Positions 1 through 8,372 of a DNA stretch of 43,391 nt are shown here, piece after piece. Positions within the stretch are counted from its first letter, which is position 1; each line of letters begins with the position of its first letter. Position numbers and translations under genes: made by a program. Origin of the DNA: Melioribacteraceae bacterium (lineage in GTDB: Bacteria > Bacteroidota > Ignavibacteria > Ignavibacteriales > Melioribacteraceae); NCBI GenBank assembly GCA_015493615.1, contig WGCV01000057.1, positions 1 through 43,391 of the forward strand. The letters are read 5' to 3'. The notes below the pieces were generated by a model. The model searched no databases and was not told where the DNA came from. It saw only the letters and a list, made by a program, of their open reading frames with translations.

Positions 1-2
1 AT

Positions 3-230
3 AACCAAAATGCTATTGAAATTCAAATATGGGTAAGTTTGATTATACAGCTTATTATGCTTGTTATTCAAAGAAATGCTGAAAGAAAATGGGCTTATTC
101 GAATATGGTTTCTGTTATTAGATTTCATTTAATGACCTACATAAATTTATTCAAATTTCTAAAAAATCCCGACTCTGACTGGAAATATTTAACGACAAAA
201 AACGATGAACAATTACTCCTTTTTGACTGA
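3..230 (+). CDS. IS4-like family transposase, C-terminal fragment (runs off left edge)
   Basis: The reading frame is open from the left edge to a TGA at 228-230, about 75 residues, so only the C-terminus is visible. It begins NQNAIEIQIW and contains a hydrophobic stretch (LIIQLIMLVIQ), then RNAERKWAYSNM and a conserved-looking tail MTYINLFKFLKNPDSDW. This layout, a hydrophobic helix followed by a polar helix and an aromatic tail, resembles the C-termini of IS4-group DDE transposases in Bacteroidetes. The catalytic DDE residues lie outside the window, so it cannot be said whether the copy is intact. The family call comes from recalled protein style, not a search. The insertion probably removed the start of the next gene. 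Confidence 0.55.
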   Translation, partial: NQNAIEIQIWVSLIIQLIMLVIQRNAERKWAYSNMVSVIRFHLMTYINLFKFLKNPDSDWKYLTTKNDEQLLLFD

Positions 231-326
231 AAGGGGGGTTCTATTTTTACTTTTGCACTTTTTCTTTGTTTTTATACGGTATATTTAATTATTTTTTATT
301 TTCGTATTTTTATCGGACACCAATGA
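231..326 (+). mobile_element. Probable right end of the IS4-like element
   Basis: This AT-rich, non-coding stretch lies between the transposase stop and the open frame of the truncated gene to the right. The string TATCGGACAC near 311-320 looks like an insertion-sequence end, but the matching left inverted repeat is outside the window, so the exact border is a guess. No other feature is visible here. Confidence 0.3.
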
Positions 327-794
327 TTCAGAATACCAAAATCAGTTAGTGTTAAGCCCGATTATAGATTTAAAAATCTAAATTTTTTGAAACCGTATTT
401 AAGATATGCCAAAAGAATAGAAATCATCGATAAACAATTGTTTAAAGATACCCGCAATGAAACAGAAGGAGACTTTTTAATAGAAATTTTGAAAACGGTT
501 GAAAACTTACAAGAGATTGGGTTAATTTCAGAAAAGATTCCTAAAAATAATTTAAGATTAAAAAGTTTTCAAAAAAAAGTTAGGGATATTTCCCCAAATA
601 TTGTTTTTTTGAAGCACAGAGAATATGTCAGCAGAGGTAAAAATCACGACAGGTTTTTAATTGTTGATAAAAACAAATATTCAATAATGTTTTCAACAAG
701 TTTTAATAACTTTTATTTGAATAGTGAAAAAAATGAATTTGTTTCAAAAGCTGGATTTGAAATTGTATTTAAGAAAGGCAGAAAGTTTTATTAA
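327..794 (+). pseudogene. Phospholipase-D-like (HxRx4D) protein, 5'-truncated
   Basis: The frame is open from about 327 to the TAA at 792-794 with no ATG at the front; the first possible start is a TTG at 387, giving 135 residues. The C-terminal half contains HDRFLIVD, an HxRx4D variant of the phospholipase D HxKx4D motif. It is followed by a short hydrophobic strand and SFNNFY. The start of the readable frame (KNLNFLKPYLRYAKRIEIIDKQLF) already looks like the inside of a domain, so the N-terminus was probably lost when the insertion sequence to the left arrived. Only one PLD-like motif is present; enzymes of this kind need two, within one chain or in a dimer. It is likely dead, or at most a single-domain protein from an unusual start. 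Function is unknown. Confidence 0.45.
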
Positions 795-909
795 GAGGAT
801 AAGCATTAATATATTGCCGCAATATTGCCGAAATCAAAAACTAATATTTTTTTTATACATTTTAATAAGTAATTAAATAATCTTATTTCAAATATTAATT
901 GAGAAAACT

Positions 910-2271
910 ATGGACAAACAAAAAGCATTTAACATAATTAAATCGGTTTTTAGAAAATCTTTAGCCAGTTTTGACGATGATAGGATCCAAAATGAGCGGG
1001 ATTGGGAGATGCATTTGTATGGATTATTTAAGGATGAAATTGGCGCTGAGAGAATAAAAGATTACCATCTTTTTATAGAATTCAGAGCTGCAAAATATGA
1101 TGGGAAAAATAAGCTTTGGATAACTCCAAATAAATACAATAAGAAAAAAGAACTAATTAATAAATTTTATGATGTAAAAGTGGACCCAACCGGACATATT
1201 CTAATAGAGTTAGATAAAAATAAACTGCCACTTGATAAAAATATAATAAGAGTTTTGAACGATGAAAAAGAACGAGCTTATTATATAGATATAATATTGT
1301 TAAAACGGAGTGATTTTTCTAGAATTTTTCTTATTGAATTAAAATATGGGTCTAATATTCAAGAGAAAGTTAAAGAGGATTATTACAAGTTAAAAAGGAC
1401 TGAAAGTGTAAAGAATCATGATGCTATTTATATTAGCATTGGATACGATACTAACACAAAGGAAATTTATTGGATGCCAACTAAGAAAAAGTATGATTAT
1501 TCACTTGACATAAATAAACTGGATAAAATAAAAAAAGAAAAAAATAAAAGGGAGACTGAACTAACTCCCAAAATTATTGAACAAATACTAAAAGATACAA
1601 CAAAAGAAATTTATGAAGATTATATTTACATTACTGAAGCGACTTGGGCAAGTGAAATAATGTTTCAAATTACAAAAAAAACAACCGATTCATGGAGATG
1701 CAATAGCGAAATTAAAGGTATTTTTGATAATCCACGTGAGCGACTGGATTTAGGTGTTTATAATAATAAAAACGAAAAATTAATCTACGGCATCGAGTTA
1801 AAAGGGCATTGGGAAGGTGGAACGCCTTATGAAATCAGACTTGATATGGCAAATGATAAAAAAATAGAAAAAGATTTTTTATTAAAGACAAAAGAATTTT
1901 TAAAAAAATATAATCAGGACAAAAGTTTAAAATCAAAACTTTCAGCTTATCCCAAATACAAAGGGATTTATTTTCTAAATCCTGATTTTTTTGATAAAAT
2001 TATTGAGATGTATCACCAATGTGAAAGGCTGAATAATAATAAATATATTGAGAATGCTTTTATGGTATTTATTGACCATCAAGACGACTTTAGTATTCGT
2101 AAAAAAACACCCTCTTTTTCATATGAAGTTTTTATTCAAAATTTTTCATATAGAAAAAAATTAATAATGGATATATTAAAACCTGTTTCAGGGAAATGTG
2201 AGATAATATATTTTTATGCATTAAATATTAGAAATAATAAGAAAAAAATGTTTTTATTGGATGACCAGTAG
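910..2271 (+). CDS. Hypothetical protein with two PD-(D/E)XK-like nuclease motifs
   Basis: This 453-residue protein has no signal peptide or membrane segment and is lysine-rich (AT-rich DNA). It carries two copies of a restriction-endonuclease-like core. The first runs from an N-terminal helix with E29/E33 through YYIDIILLK (D127) to LIELKYG (E143, K145), followed by a charged helix (about 151-165). The second has a helix around E243/E249, then RERLDLGVYNN (D280), YGIELKGHWE (E296, K298) and another charged helix (about 310-330). D-x(15)-E-x-K spacing is the classic PD-(D/E)XK signature and both copies keep all three residues. It starts the three-gene run 910-3491; the next gene begins 10 bp downstream. 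Possible roles are DNA cleavage in defence or repair; the target cannot be inferred. I do not recognise a named family. Confidence 0.6.
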   Translation: MDKQKAFNIIKSVFRKSLASFDDDRIQNERDWEMHLYGLFKDEIGAERIKDYHLFIEFRAAKYDGKNKLWITPNKYNKKKELINKFYDVKVDPTGHILIELDKNKLPLDKNIIRVLNDEKERAYYIDIILLKRSDFSRIFLIELKYGSNIQEKVKEDYYKLKRTESVKNHDAIYISIGYDTNTKEIYWMPTKKKYDYSLDINKLDKIKKEKNKRETELTPKIIEQILKDTTKEIYEDYIYITEATWASEIMFQITKKTTDSWRCNSEIKGIFDNPRERLDLGVYNNKNEKLIYGIELKGHWEGGTPYEIRLDMANDKKIEKDFLLKTKEFLKKYNQDKSLKSKLSAYPKYKGIYFLNPDFFDKIIEMYHQCERLNNNKYIENAFMVFIDHQDDFSIRKKTPSFSYEVFIQNFSYRKKLIMDILKPVSGKCEIIYFYALNIRNNKKKMFLLDDQ

Positions 2272-2281
2272 GATTTAACAA

Positions 2282-2743
2282 ATGGAAATAAAAAAAGAAT
2301 TTTCTAAAAACGATATTAAGGGAAATATCGATTTCTTATTTGACCAACTTTGGACCCGAATGAATGGACGGGAACTTGCAAGAGAAAAATGTTATGAGAA
2401 TATTGATACTATTGTTAATAAATTTAAAATTCACCAAAAGGATTTTGATAAGTTACTTGCATCTTTAACGTCTTTAGAGGGTATTGGATTAGTAATTGCG
2501 AGCGGTTTAATTTTTATGGCTTTTCCTAATGATGCCGTTCCTTTTGATAAATATACAATGGGCTATTCCCTTCGGCAGGGAATATTAAGGAATAACAAAA
2601 TATCCGGGAGTAGATATTCTTCAGCGTGCAAAGAAGTTGTTCGTTACATCGATAATACCCAGCATATAAATGATATTTGGGGATTTGTTAGAGCCGCTGG
2701 AGAAGCGTTTTTAGAAGAAGAATTATTAATTGGTCCTAAATAA
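2282..2743 (+). CDS. Small helix-hairpin-helix (HhH) protein, DNA-glycosylase-like core
   Basis: This 153-residue protein has a central region SLEGIGLVIASGLIFMAFP (about 64-82) that matches the HhH pattern L-x-G-I-G-x-x-x-A-S, with G67-I68-G69. It is followed by VPFDKYTMG with D89 at about the position of the conserved Asp in HhH-GPD base-excision glycosylases. No Fe-S cysteine cluster and no catalytic Lys in the hairpin are visible. It is much shorter than MutY or Nth, which exceed 200 residues. The start lies 10 bp after the upstream nuclease-like gene, whose stop region (AGTAGGA) supplies the ribosome site, so the two are probably translated together. It may bind DNA or act on modified bases in partnership with that protein. 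Function is inferred from one motif only. Confidence 0.5.
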   Translation: MEIKKEFSKNDIKGNIDFLFDQLWTRMNGRELAREKCYENIDTIVNKFKIHQKDFDKLLASLTSLEGIGLVIASGLIFMAFPNDAVPFDKYTMGYSLRQGILRNNKISGSRYSSACKEVVRYIDNTQHINDIWGFVRAAGEAFLEEELLIGPK

Positions 2744-2771
2744 CAAAAAAAAGTTTAATTGAGGTGACATG

Positions 2772-3491
2772 ATGAAAGAAAAAAAAGCTTTATTTTTATT
2801 AGATAATAATTTATGTGGGACATCTGTTGAAAATTTAATTTTGGCGCCGGATCAATTAGGGGCGCGCCATTTACATGACACCATGAATTTTGTATATACA
2901 GCTAAATTATTTAAAAAATATAGTTATAAAATGGATAGCTTATCACCATTCAGCTTTTTAAATAAAAATTTTGATGAATATAAGTTCGTAATTGTTAATA
3001 CTCATAGAATTAATCAAGGAAAACTTCTTCAAACTGACATTAACAGAAAAAGGTTTTATGTTAAATCTAAAAATTTATTAATGAATGGAACTCACATAAT
3101 ATTTCTTCATCATTTTAATCATCTTTTTACTAAACAAGGTCTAAGTGAATTGTTGGGAGTAAAAACTTATCATGGAAAAAATGGATTTGTTGATGACAAA
3201 TTTAATGCAGAAATTGAAGTAAAAAATAAATTTACAATTGATGGTGAACGAGTCTTAAAAAATAAAAATATTTTCGGTAAAGATGAATTTACTTATCAGG
3301 AAGAAACTAAATCAAAATTTAATACTTTTATATCTAAATCAAGAAATGGTAAAAAATTCATTTTATTCGGAAATATGAAATTTAATAGTAGTTATGCTTT
3401 TATAGTTGATATTCATGATGTTGGAAGAACAAGAGGCAATGAAATATTATTTAAAAGAATAATTGAAAATATTCTTCAGCAACTGAAATAG
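2772..3491 (+). CDS. Hypothetical protein, possible glutamine-amidotransferase-like (ThuA-like) fold
   Basis: Two adjacent ATGs occur at 2769 and 2772. The GAGGTGA ribosome site at 2761-2767 leaves one base before the first and four before the second, so 2772 is chosen (239 residues). The order of strands suggests a flavodoxin/class-I-amidotransferase-like sheet: KKALFLLDN at the start, YKFVIVNTHRI about 70-82, GTHIIFLHHFNHLF about 105-118, KKFILFGNM about 195-203, and a closing helix ILFKRIIENILQQL. The HH pair in FLHHF resembles the GGG...H turn in ThuA-like proteins, but no catalytic Cys-His-Glu triad is evident. It is the last gene of the AT-rich trio, 28 bp after the HhH gene, and is followed directly by a MITE-like repeat. 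Function is unknown. Confidence 0.4.
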   Translation: MKEKKALFLLDNNLCGTSVENLILAPDQLGARHLHDTMNFVYTAKLFKKYSYKMDSLSPFSFLNKNFDEYKFVIVNTHRINQGKLLQTDINRKRFYVKSKNLLMNGTHIIFLHHFNHLFTKQGLSELLGVKTYHGKNGFVDDKFNAEIEVKNKFTIDGERVLKNKNIFGKDEFTYQEETKSKFNTFISKSRNGKKFILFGNMKFNSSYAFIVDIHDVGRTRGNEILFKRIIENILQQLK

Positions 3492-3497
3492 TGTAAA

Positions 3498-3659
3498 AGA
3501 AACCTTTGCAAAACCTAAAATTGTCATATTGAGTCCGCCAAGGCGGAGTGAGAACCGTCCGAAATATCTCTAAATTCGGTACTATTACCGGTTTTGAGAT
3601 TCTTCATTCCGCTTCGCTTCATTCAGAATGACAAATTTCGGGGTTATGCAAAGCCTTCT
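3498..3659. mobile_element. MITE-like element A (subfamily 1)
   Basis: This element is 162 bp. The left end is AGAAACCTTTGCAAAACC; the right end, read on the other strand, is AGAAGGCTTTGCATAACC, which matches at 15 of 18 positions. It is flanked on both sides by AAA (3495-3497 and 3660-3662), a plausible 3-bp target duplication. The interior holds TCCGCCAAGGCGGA, a segment ending ATTACCGGTTTTGAG shared with elements B, D and H, and ATTCAGAATGAC. It lies just after the unknown gene ending at 3491. Confidence 0.75.
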
Positions 3660-3857
3660 AAAAAATGGTTTGTTTTGATATTCGAACCCTAAAAAAGTCA
3701 ACGCTATTCAGAAAAATTCATACTCTTATATCTAACTTCTAACTTTTCACTCTTCTGGCTTGGCGGACTCTTTCATCTAACTTGTGAAAATATTATTTCA
3801 ATAAACAAAGAATTTTTTGCAATACTTAAATCCCAAAACCCATTCAATAACTTCTGC
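3660..3857. other. Intergenic stretch with short repeats, no gene seen
   Basis: No convincing gene. It contains a degenerate heptamer run (CTAACTTCTAACTTTT, about 3733-3748) and a fragment GGCTTGGCGGACT (about 3757-3769) that matches the interior of the MITE-like elements. No clear terminator for the chloride channel gene was found. Confidence 0.5.
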
Positions 3858-5942
3858 TTACTTCCACTCGGAGATTTTGGATAGATTTTCGTCAGAGCCG
3901 AAGAGTACGAAAATATCATCTTTTTGTAGTATGTAATTAGCGTCCGGGAAAATAATTTTTTCACCTTCGTCGCTGTTGAATATGGAATTAGGGCGTTTAA
4001 TCATAAGCACTTCTACGTTGTACTTGTTGCGGAGTCTTAAATTGGCGAGAGTTCTGCCGACAAAGCTTTGCGGTACTTTTTCCTCCATAATCGAATAACC
4101 GTCGGCGACGTGAGACCACTTTGTAGTTTCAATTGTCTTAAGTTCGGATAAAATTCCTTCGGCAACATTATCCTTAAAACTTTCCTTATTGTATGCGCTG
4201 ATTACATCGTGTTTAAACAATGTTCCTATCAACTTTTCGGTTCCGTATTCCACAACCGGAAATTCTTCGTAGTTGAATTTCCCGAAGAGTTTAAAAACAT
4301 ATTCCAGATTGTCGTTTTTGTGAAGAGTCGTAAACATTTTGTTTGCAAAGTCTGCAGCGACAAAAAAATCTTTAAGCGAATCATACTCTGTGATAATCGG
4401 GCGCATCTCGGCATCGGAAATAATTCCGGTAACGCGATCATTGTCATCTACAACATAAATGATTTTATTTTCTCCGGAAACGAAGCGCTTTACAAGTTCG
4501 GGCAACGGCATTTGCTGATTAACTTTAATTAATTGCTTTTTCATTAAATCCCGCACGCGCAGCGAACGGAGAATATCCAAACTCTTTCCTTTTGAAATAC
4601 TTAGTCCGCCTTTCTCAAGATGCTTGATGTAAGCCGGTTCTTTTGCAAGCCACTGGACGATTATTGTACTTAAAATTACGGCAAACATTAAGGGAATAAT
4701 CAAAGTGTAATCCCGCGTCATCTCAAAAATAATAAGAATGGCGGTAAGCGGAATAAAGTTTACGCCTCCGAGAACGGCTCCCATTGAAACGAGCGTATAT
4801 GTTGGGACATCGATGTTGACTCCGAACAGGTAATTCATTCCGACTGCAAAAATGTAACCGGCGCCCGCGCCGATAAAAAGCGTAGGAGCAAACACGCCGC
4901 CGAAACCGCCGGAGCTTAATATAAGCGGCACAAAGATGAACTTAACCGCAGCGAGAATCAGCACAACATAAATCGGGTAAACGGAGGCGAGAATGTTGTT
5001 GATTGCATTGTAACCGATTCCGAAAGCGTCGGGATAAAAATAGCCGATAATTCCCAACGCCAATCCGACAAGCGCCATTGCAAGCCATTGAGGAATCCGC
5101 TTCAGGATCTTCTGATGAAAAAGATTTCCGATTTTTTCGGAATAATTGATATAGAGAGCCGAGACCAATCCGGTAAAAATTCCGAGAAGAATAAAAATAT
5201 AAAGCTGTGTGTAAGGACCGATACTTGTCTGCCCGAATATGAATGTCGGGGCGTTGCCGAGAAAAATTCTTGTAACCGCGCTTGCCGTTACCGAGGCAAG
5301 AATTAATCCCGCAAAAGTTACGGAATGAAAATCGTGCAGAAGAATAACTTCAAAGGCAAAAAATACTCCGCCGAGAGGCGAATTAAAAACTGCGGCGATT
5401 GCAGCGCCTGAACCTGCGGCGGTTAAAATTCTTCGCTGTGAATCGGAAAGACCAAGGAATTGCCCAAGCTTACTCGCAACTCCGCCCCCGATCTGAGCGG
5501 CGGGTCCTTCAGGACCGACAGTTCCGCCGAAGCCCATATTAATTACAGGAGCGATAAAGTGAAAAATTGTAGTCTTAAACTTTATGAAACCTCCGCGGAG
5601 CATAACCGCTTTGATAACGTCGCTTACGCCGCGGTGCTTTGCCGTATCGGGCGCTATCTTAATCATTAAACTCTGCAAAAGCATTCCGATAGCGGGAAGA
5701 AAAACGACAACCCAAAAGCCGAACGGATTAGTTACGGCGAAGTTGTCGAAAAGATTGTCAAAAATAATATTGATTGACTCGTGGAAAAGGACTGCCGCCG
5801 TTCCGACAAGCAGTCCGGTTAAAATTGAGTAAATGCTGAAAATCGTGTATTCCTGCAGTCCCGACTCGGCGACAAGCCGGTTAACCTTTTGCTTTACCGC
5901 AAGATAGGACTTCAAAAATTTTAGTTTTTTCGACTTTTCCAT
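3858..5942 (-). CDS. ClC-family chloride channel/transporter with CBS pair and RCK_C domain
   Basis: This 694-residue inner-membrane protein carries chloride across the membrane. The ClC core spans about 30-440: the gating loop is GGTVGPEGP with the gating glutamate E145, and the third filter element is GGFGGVFAP (about 340-350). The first filter motif, usually GSGIP, is replaced by HRGVSD (about 103-108). After AVFNSPLGGVFFAFEVI the residue aligned with the proton glutamate of E. coli ClC-ec1 (E203) is V199, while E198 aligns with E202. Two CBS domains follow (about 465-590), then a TrkA-C/RCK_C-like domain (about 605-694), which suggests nucleotide or ion control. The missing proton glutamate favours passive chloride flow over exchange, but this is an inference. 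The gene stands alone, with repeats on both sides. Confidence 0.92.
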   Translation of the reverse strand: MEKSKKLKFLKSYLAVKQKVNRLVAESGLQEYTIFSIYSILTGLLVGTAAVLFHESINIIFDNLFDNFAVTNPFGFWVVVFLPAIGMLLQSLMIKIAPDTAKHRGVSDVIKAVMLRGGFIKFKTTIFHFIAPVINMGFGGTVGPEGPAAQIGGGVASKLGQFLGLSDSQRRILTAAGSGAAIAAVFNSPLGGVFFAFEVILLHDFHSVTFAGLILASVTASAVTRIFLGNAPTFIFGQTSIGPYTQLYIFILLGIFTGLVSALYINYSEKIGNLFHQKILKRIPQWLAMALVGLALGIIGYFYPDAFGIGYNAINNILASVYPIYVVLILAAVKFIFVPLILSSGGFGGVFAPTLFIGAGAGYIFAVGMNYLFGVNIDVPTYTLVSMGAVLGGVNFIPLTAILIIFEMTRDYTLIIPLMFAVILSTIIVQWLAKEPAYIKHLEKGGLSISKGKSLDILRSLRVRDLMKKQLIKVNQQMPLPELVKRFVSGENKIIYVVDDNDRVTGIISDAEMRPIITEYDSLKDFFVAADFANKMFTTLHKNDNLEYVFKLFGKFNYEEFPVVEYGTEKLIGTLFKHDVISAYNKESFKDNVAEGILSELKTIETTKWSHVADGYSIMEEKVPQSFVGRTLANLRLRNKYNVEVLMIKRPNSIFNSDEGEKIIFPDANYILQKDDIFVLFGSDENLSKISEWK

Positions 5943-5966
5943 TTACTCATTTTCGTTTTTACTAAG

Positions 5967-6110
5967 AGAAACCTTTGCAAAACTGAGGACGGTGTAAGCC
6001 GTCCGAAATATCTCTAAATTCAGTATAATTACCGGTTTTGAGATTCTTCTCCCGCTCCGCCTTGGCGGAGGATCAGAATGACATATAAATTAGGTTATGC
6101 AAAGCTTTCT
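5967..6110. mobile_element. MITE-like element B (subfamily 1)
   Basis: This element is 144 bp, with left end AGAAACCTTTGCAAAACT and right end GGTTATGCAAAGCTTTCT. AAG flanks it at 5964-5966 and 6111-6113. The interior shares GTCCGAAATATCTCTAAATT and ATTACCGGTTTTGAGATTCTT with element A and has a CTCCGCCTTGGCGGAG palindrome near the right end. Confidence 0.75.
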
Positions 6111-6324
6111 AAGAAAAATCAGTAATAATATGAATAAAAAATTTTTTAGACTTCAAATATAATAAAGATAGAAGATAAGAGAAGTTTTATTGCCGGAAAA
6201 GGCAAATCATTTTGGTTAAAACAGAGTTGGTTTAGAAAACACAAAGATGTTTGTTCGGATAAGAAGAAATGATGGATAAATTTATTTCAGATTGTAGTCA
6301 CAAAAGAATTTCAATTATTATCTT
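6111..6324. other. AT-rich spacer between elements B and C
   Basis: No gene, RNA or clear hairpin was recognised in this stretch of the 726-bp gap between the chloride channel gene and proS. The rest of that gap is element C and the proS leader. Confidence 0.5.
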
Positions 6325-6504
6325 AGAAGACTTTGCATAACCCCGAAATTTGTTATTCTGATCCTCCGCCAAGGCGGAGCGGGAGAAGAACCTCCTTTCC
6401 CACACTAGTGCAAATACTAATTTTGAGATTCTTCGCTCCGCTCAGAATGACTATGCTTGGTTGGCGAAATCAATATGACAATTTTAGGTTTTGCCAAGGT
6501 CTCT
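6325..6504. mobile_element. MITE-like element C (subfamily 2)
   Basis: This element is 180 bp, with left end AGAAGACTTTGCATAACC and right end GGTTTTGCCAAGGTCTCT. CTT flanks it at 6322-6324 and 6505-6507. The interior differs from element A: it holds a CTCCGCCAAGGCGGAG palindrome, then CCCACACTAGTGCAAATACT, then GAGATTCTTCGCTCCGCTC and ATGCTTGGTTGGCG. The same interior is seen in F and, reversed, in E. Confidence 0.75.
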
Positions 6505-6668
6505 CTTAAATAATCATAATAGCTCATAAGAAATCAGCGTCTTATTTACACATTCAAAACTACATACGCTTAACCACAGCAGTAGAAATTCTTCCACATA
6601 TTTTTGAATTAACTCGGTTCTTTCTTATTTTTGCAGATTAATAAAATTTATAACACAGGAAAAACATA

Positions 6669-8357
6669 ATGAAATTCAGCAAATCATATATCCCGACAAT
6701 GAAAGAAGTCCCTTCGGACGCAATAATTCCAAGTCATATTTTAATGCTTCGTTCCGGAATGGTTCGTATGCTTTCGGCGGGAATATATTCCTTTCTGCCG
6801 CTCGGATATAAAATGATAAAGAAAATCACGACGATTATCCGCGAGGAAATGGACGAAATCGGCGGACAGGAATTTCATCTGCCGGCGCTGAATCCCCGTG
6901 AAATCTGGGAGCAGACAGGTCGCGTTGAAGCATTCGGCGACACTATGTTCCACGTTAAAAATCGCGATTATGTGCTTGCCCCGACGCACGAAGAGATTAT
7001 GACATACCACGCAAAAGGAAATATCAAATCTTATAAGGAAATGCCTCAAATCTGGTATCAGATTCAAACCAAGTTCAGAAATGAAGCAAGGCCGAGAAGC
7101 GGAATTATCCGTGGAAGGCAGTTTTTGATGAAGGACGCATATTCTTTCGATTCTTCATTCGAGGAGCTGGATAAATCTTATGATTTGCATTACAACGCGT
7201 ATCGCAAAATATTCGACCGATGCGGAATTAAATATTTTGTAGTCGGCGCTTCAAGCGGCGCAATGGGCGGCAACAAGTCGGAGGAGTTTATGGTTAAGTC
7301 GGATGCCGGCGAGGACACTGTGGCTTATTGCGAACATTGCGGATACGCCGCCAACATTGAGGTTGCGACATCAAACATTGAAGCGGTAAAACGCTATGAC
7401 GAGAGCAAAGAAATTTATGAAATTTCCACTCCTAATATAAAAAGCATCGACGAGCTTTGTGAATTCCTCGGGATTAACGAAAGGGAAACCGCCAAATCGA
7501 GGATATACATTTTTGAAGAAAAACCGGTTCTGGTATTGATGTCCGGCAATGACGAAGTTAACGAAACCAAGTTAGAGAACGCGCTCGGCGGAGCTGTTCG
7601 TCCGGCGCATCCGGAAGAGTTGAAGGAAATTTCGGGCGCAGACGCGGGGTCTATCGGACCAATCGGTTTTGGACATCGAATTATTGCCGATCTTCGTTTG
7701 AAAGATGGGAACAATCTTTACAGCGGCGCAAACAAAAATGATTATCACATCGGCGGAATCGATCTTAAACGCGATTTGCCTGATTTGGAATACTTTGATT
7801 TGCGCACTGTGGAAAAAGGAGAAAAATGTACCCGCTGCGGAGAAGAACTTGATGTATTTAAAGCAATTGAGCTTGGTCATATTTTTAAACTCGGCACAAA
7901 ATATACGGAAGCTCTCGGAGCGACCTTCTTAAATGAAAACGGCAAGGAAAATCCGATTGTTATGGGAAGTTACGGAATCGGAGTAGAGCGTGTTTTGGCT
8001 TGTTATGTCGAGCAAAATTTTGACGAAAAAGGAATTGTGTGGGATGAACACTTGCGTCCGTTTGATGTTCATCTTCTCGGTTTGAATATGAAGAAAGAAT
8101 CTGTTATCAAAGCTTCGGAGGAAATTTATTCGAAACTCAATGAGGCGGGATACGATGTTCTTTTCGACGACAGAAATTCCGTACAAGCCGGAGTAAAGTT
8201 CAACGATGCGGATTTAATCGGCGTTCCCGTTCAGCTGATTGTCGGTGAAAGAGGATTGAAAGAAAATAAAGTCGAAATTAAAATCCGTAAAACCGGTGAA
8301 AGATTTAATGTAGAACTTGATAATATTCTTGAAGAAGTTAAGAAGTTGGTTAAATAA
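6669..8357 (+). CDS. proS: Prolyl-tRNA synthetase, bacterial type
   Basis: This 562-residue cytoplasmic class II aminoacyl-tRNA synthetase charges tRNA-Pro with proline using ATP. It has the usual bacterial start (SKSYIPTMKEVPSDA) and motif 2 region FRNEARPRSGIIRGRQF (about 136-152). The editing insertion (INS, about 230-390) begins after GGNKSEEFMV and is bounded by two CxxC pairs, CEHCGY and CTRCGE. Motif 3 is GSYGIGVERVLAC (about 435-447), followed by the anticodon-binding domain (PFDVHLLGLN onward). The length agrees with bacterial ProRS carrying INS. The ATG follows ACAGGAAAAACATA, a weak but suitable ribosome site. It is followed by a strong hairpin, so it is probably monocistronic. Confidence 0.97.
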   Translation: MKFSKSYIPTMKEVPSDAIIPSHILMLRSGMVRMLSAGIYSFLPLGYKMIKKITTIIREEMDEIGGQEFHLPALNPREIWEQTGRVEAFGDTMFHVKNRDYVLAPTHEEIMTYHAKGNIKSYKEMPQIWYQIQTKFRNEARPRSGIIRGRQFLMKDAYSFDSSFEELDKSYDLHYNAYRKIFDRCGIKYFVVGASSGAMGGNKSEEFMVKSDAGEDTVAYCEHCGYAANIEVATSNIEAVKRYDESKEIYEISTPNIKSIDELCEFLGINERETAKSRIYIFEEKPVLVLMSGNDEVNETKLENALGGAVRPAHPEELKEISGADAGSIGPIGFGHRIIADLRLKDGNNLYSGANKNDYHIGGIDLKRDLPDLEYFDLRTVEKGEKCTRCGEELDVFKAIELGHIFKLGTKYTEALGATFLNENGKENPIVMGSYGIGVERVLACYVEQNFDEKGIVWDEHLRPFDVHLLGLNMKKESVIKASEEIYSKLNEAGYDVLFDDRNSVQAGVKFNDADLIGVPVQLIVGERGLKENKVEIKIRKTGERFNVELDNILEEVKKLVK

Positions 8358-8372
8358 ATTTTCTCTATTTAA

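Noticed and set aside
3773-3964. 63-codon minus-strand frame overlapping the end of the chloride channel gene
   Set aside because: It overlaps the RCK_C-coding end out of frame and has no features.
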